From Bacteroidales bacterium (GTDB lineage: Bacteria > Bacteroidota > Bacteroidia > Bacteroidales > VadinHA17): 53,468 nt of DNA. How positions within the stretch are numbered: the first letter of the stretch is position 1; every line of letters starts with the position of its first letter. Positions 53,416-53,468 of the stretch are shown here, piece after piece. The position numbers and the translations under genes were made by a program. The notes below the pieces were generated by a model. That model did no database searches. It saw only the letters and a program-made list of their open reading frames with translations, and had not been told where the DNA came from. Location: positions 1-53,468 of the forward strand of contig JANTGF010000019.1 in the NCBI GenBank assembly GCA_024763075.1. The letters are read 5' to 3'.

Positions 53416-53468
53416 AAAACAAGTAATTTCGCCCTAATCTATTGGCATTGATAAAAAAAACCAAAGAG

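Noticed and set aside
1-53468. tRNA, rRNA, insertion sequence or prophage genes.
   Set aside because: All large gaps were read on both strands; none shows a cloverleaf with a recognisable T-loop, transposase motifs, or phage structural genes.

Overview
The window is AT-rich chromosomal DNA from a member of the Bacteroidota. Four things point there. It carries gliding/type IX secretion genes (gldD, gldE, gldJ, a PorP/SprF family gene). A TonB-dependent receptor is coupled to a DUF4249 lipoprotein. Many genes have a TAnnTTTG -7 promoter box, typical of this phylum. Start codons are preceded by A/T-rich sequence rather than strong Shine-Dalgarno sites. The gene content fits a free-living or environmental Bacteroidales-like lineage, but order and genus cannot be fixed from sequence inspection alone. 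I see no rRNA, tRNA, insertion sequence, prophage or CRISPR array.

Layout. 0-8.3 kb: citrate synthase, then a very large convergent fusion protein (acyl-CoA-synthetase-like domain, about 760 unassigned residues, GNAT domain), then a divergent UbiD-family decarboxylase. 8.3-13.4 kb: a two-component-type propeller sensor ending in a SpoIIE/PP2C phosphatase faces a membrane hybrid histidine kinase whose ATPase domain looks degenerate. 13.5-17.3 kb: two secreted proteins of unknown function, a DUF4870 membrane protein and a BamA/TamA-like barrel. 17.5-22.1 kb: hisS and two tandem histidine-ammonia-lyase-family genes. 22.2-25.3 kb: an ECF sigma factor, a putative anti-sigma-like membrane protein and a Spy-like periplasmic protein, followed upstream by a von Willebrand A protein. 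25.4-29.5 kb: ychF, a PafA-type alkaline-phosphatase homologue that appears to have lost its catalytic residues, and a TPR protein.

29.5-36.9 kb is a dense informational/motility block: a GGGP synthase gene overlapping a phosphopantetheinyl transferase gene, gldD-gldE-ssb-mutY on the minus strand, and HU, a 30-residue AURKAIP1/COX24-like ribosomal protein and RNase G on the plus strand. 36.9-49.3 kb: dsbD, DUF4249/TonB receptor pair, lnt, a DMT permease, an aldehyde dehydrogenase, a LysE-type exporter, an M19 dipeptidase and inorganic pyrophosphatase. 49.4-53.4 kb: murF, gldJ and a PorP/SprF gene, all on the minus strand.

Functionally most of the window is housekeeping (TCA cycle, translation, repair, envelope assembly, lipoprotein acylation, gliding/T9SS). 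The items most worth a second look are the giant acyl-synthetase/GNAT fusion, the apparent pseudo-phosphatase, the hybrid kinase lacking ATP-binding boxes, the 30-residue ribosomal protein with a hairpin before RNase G, the GGGPS/PPTase pair and the tandem ammonia-lyase paralogues. No clearly new multi-gene system (defence, mobile or biosynthetic island) is evident; the novelty candidates are single proteins.
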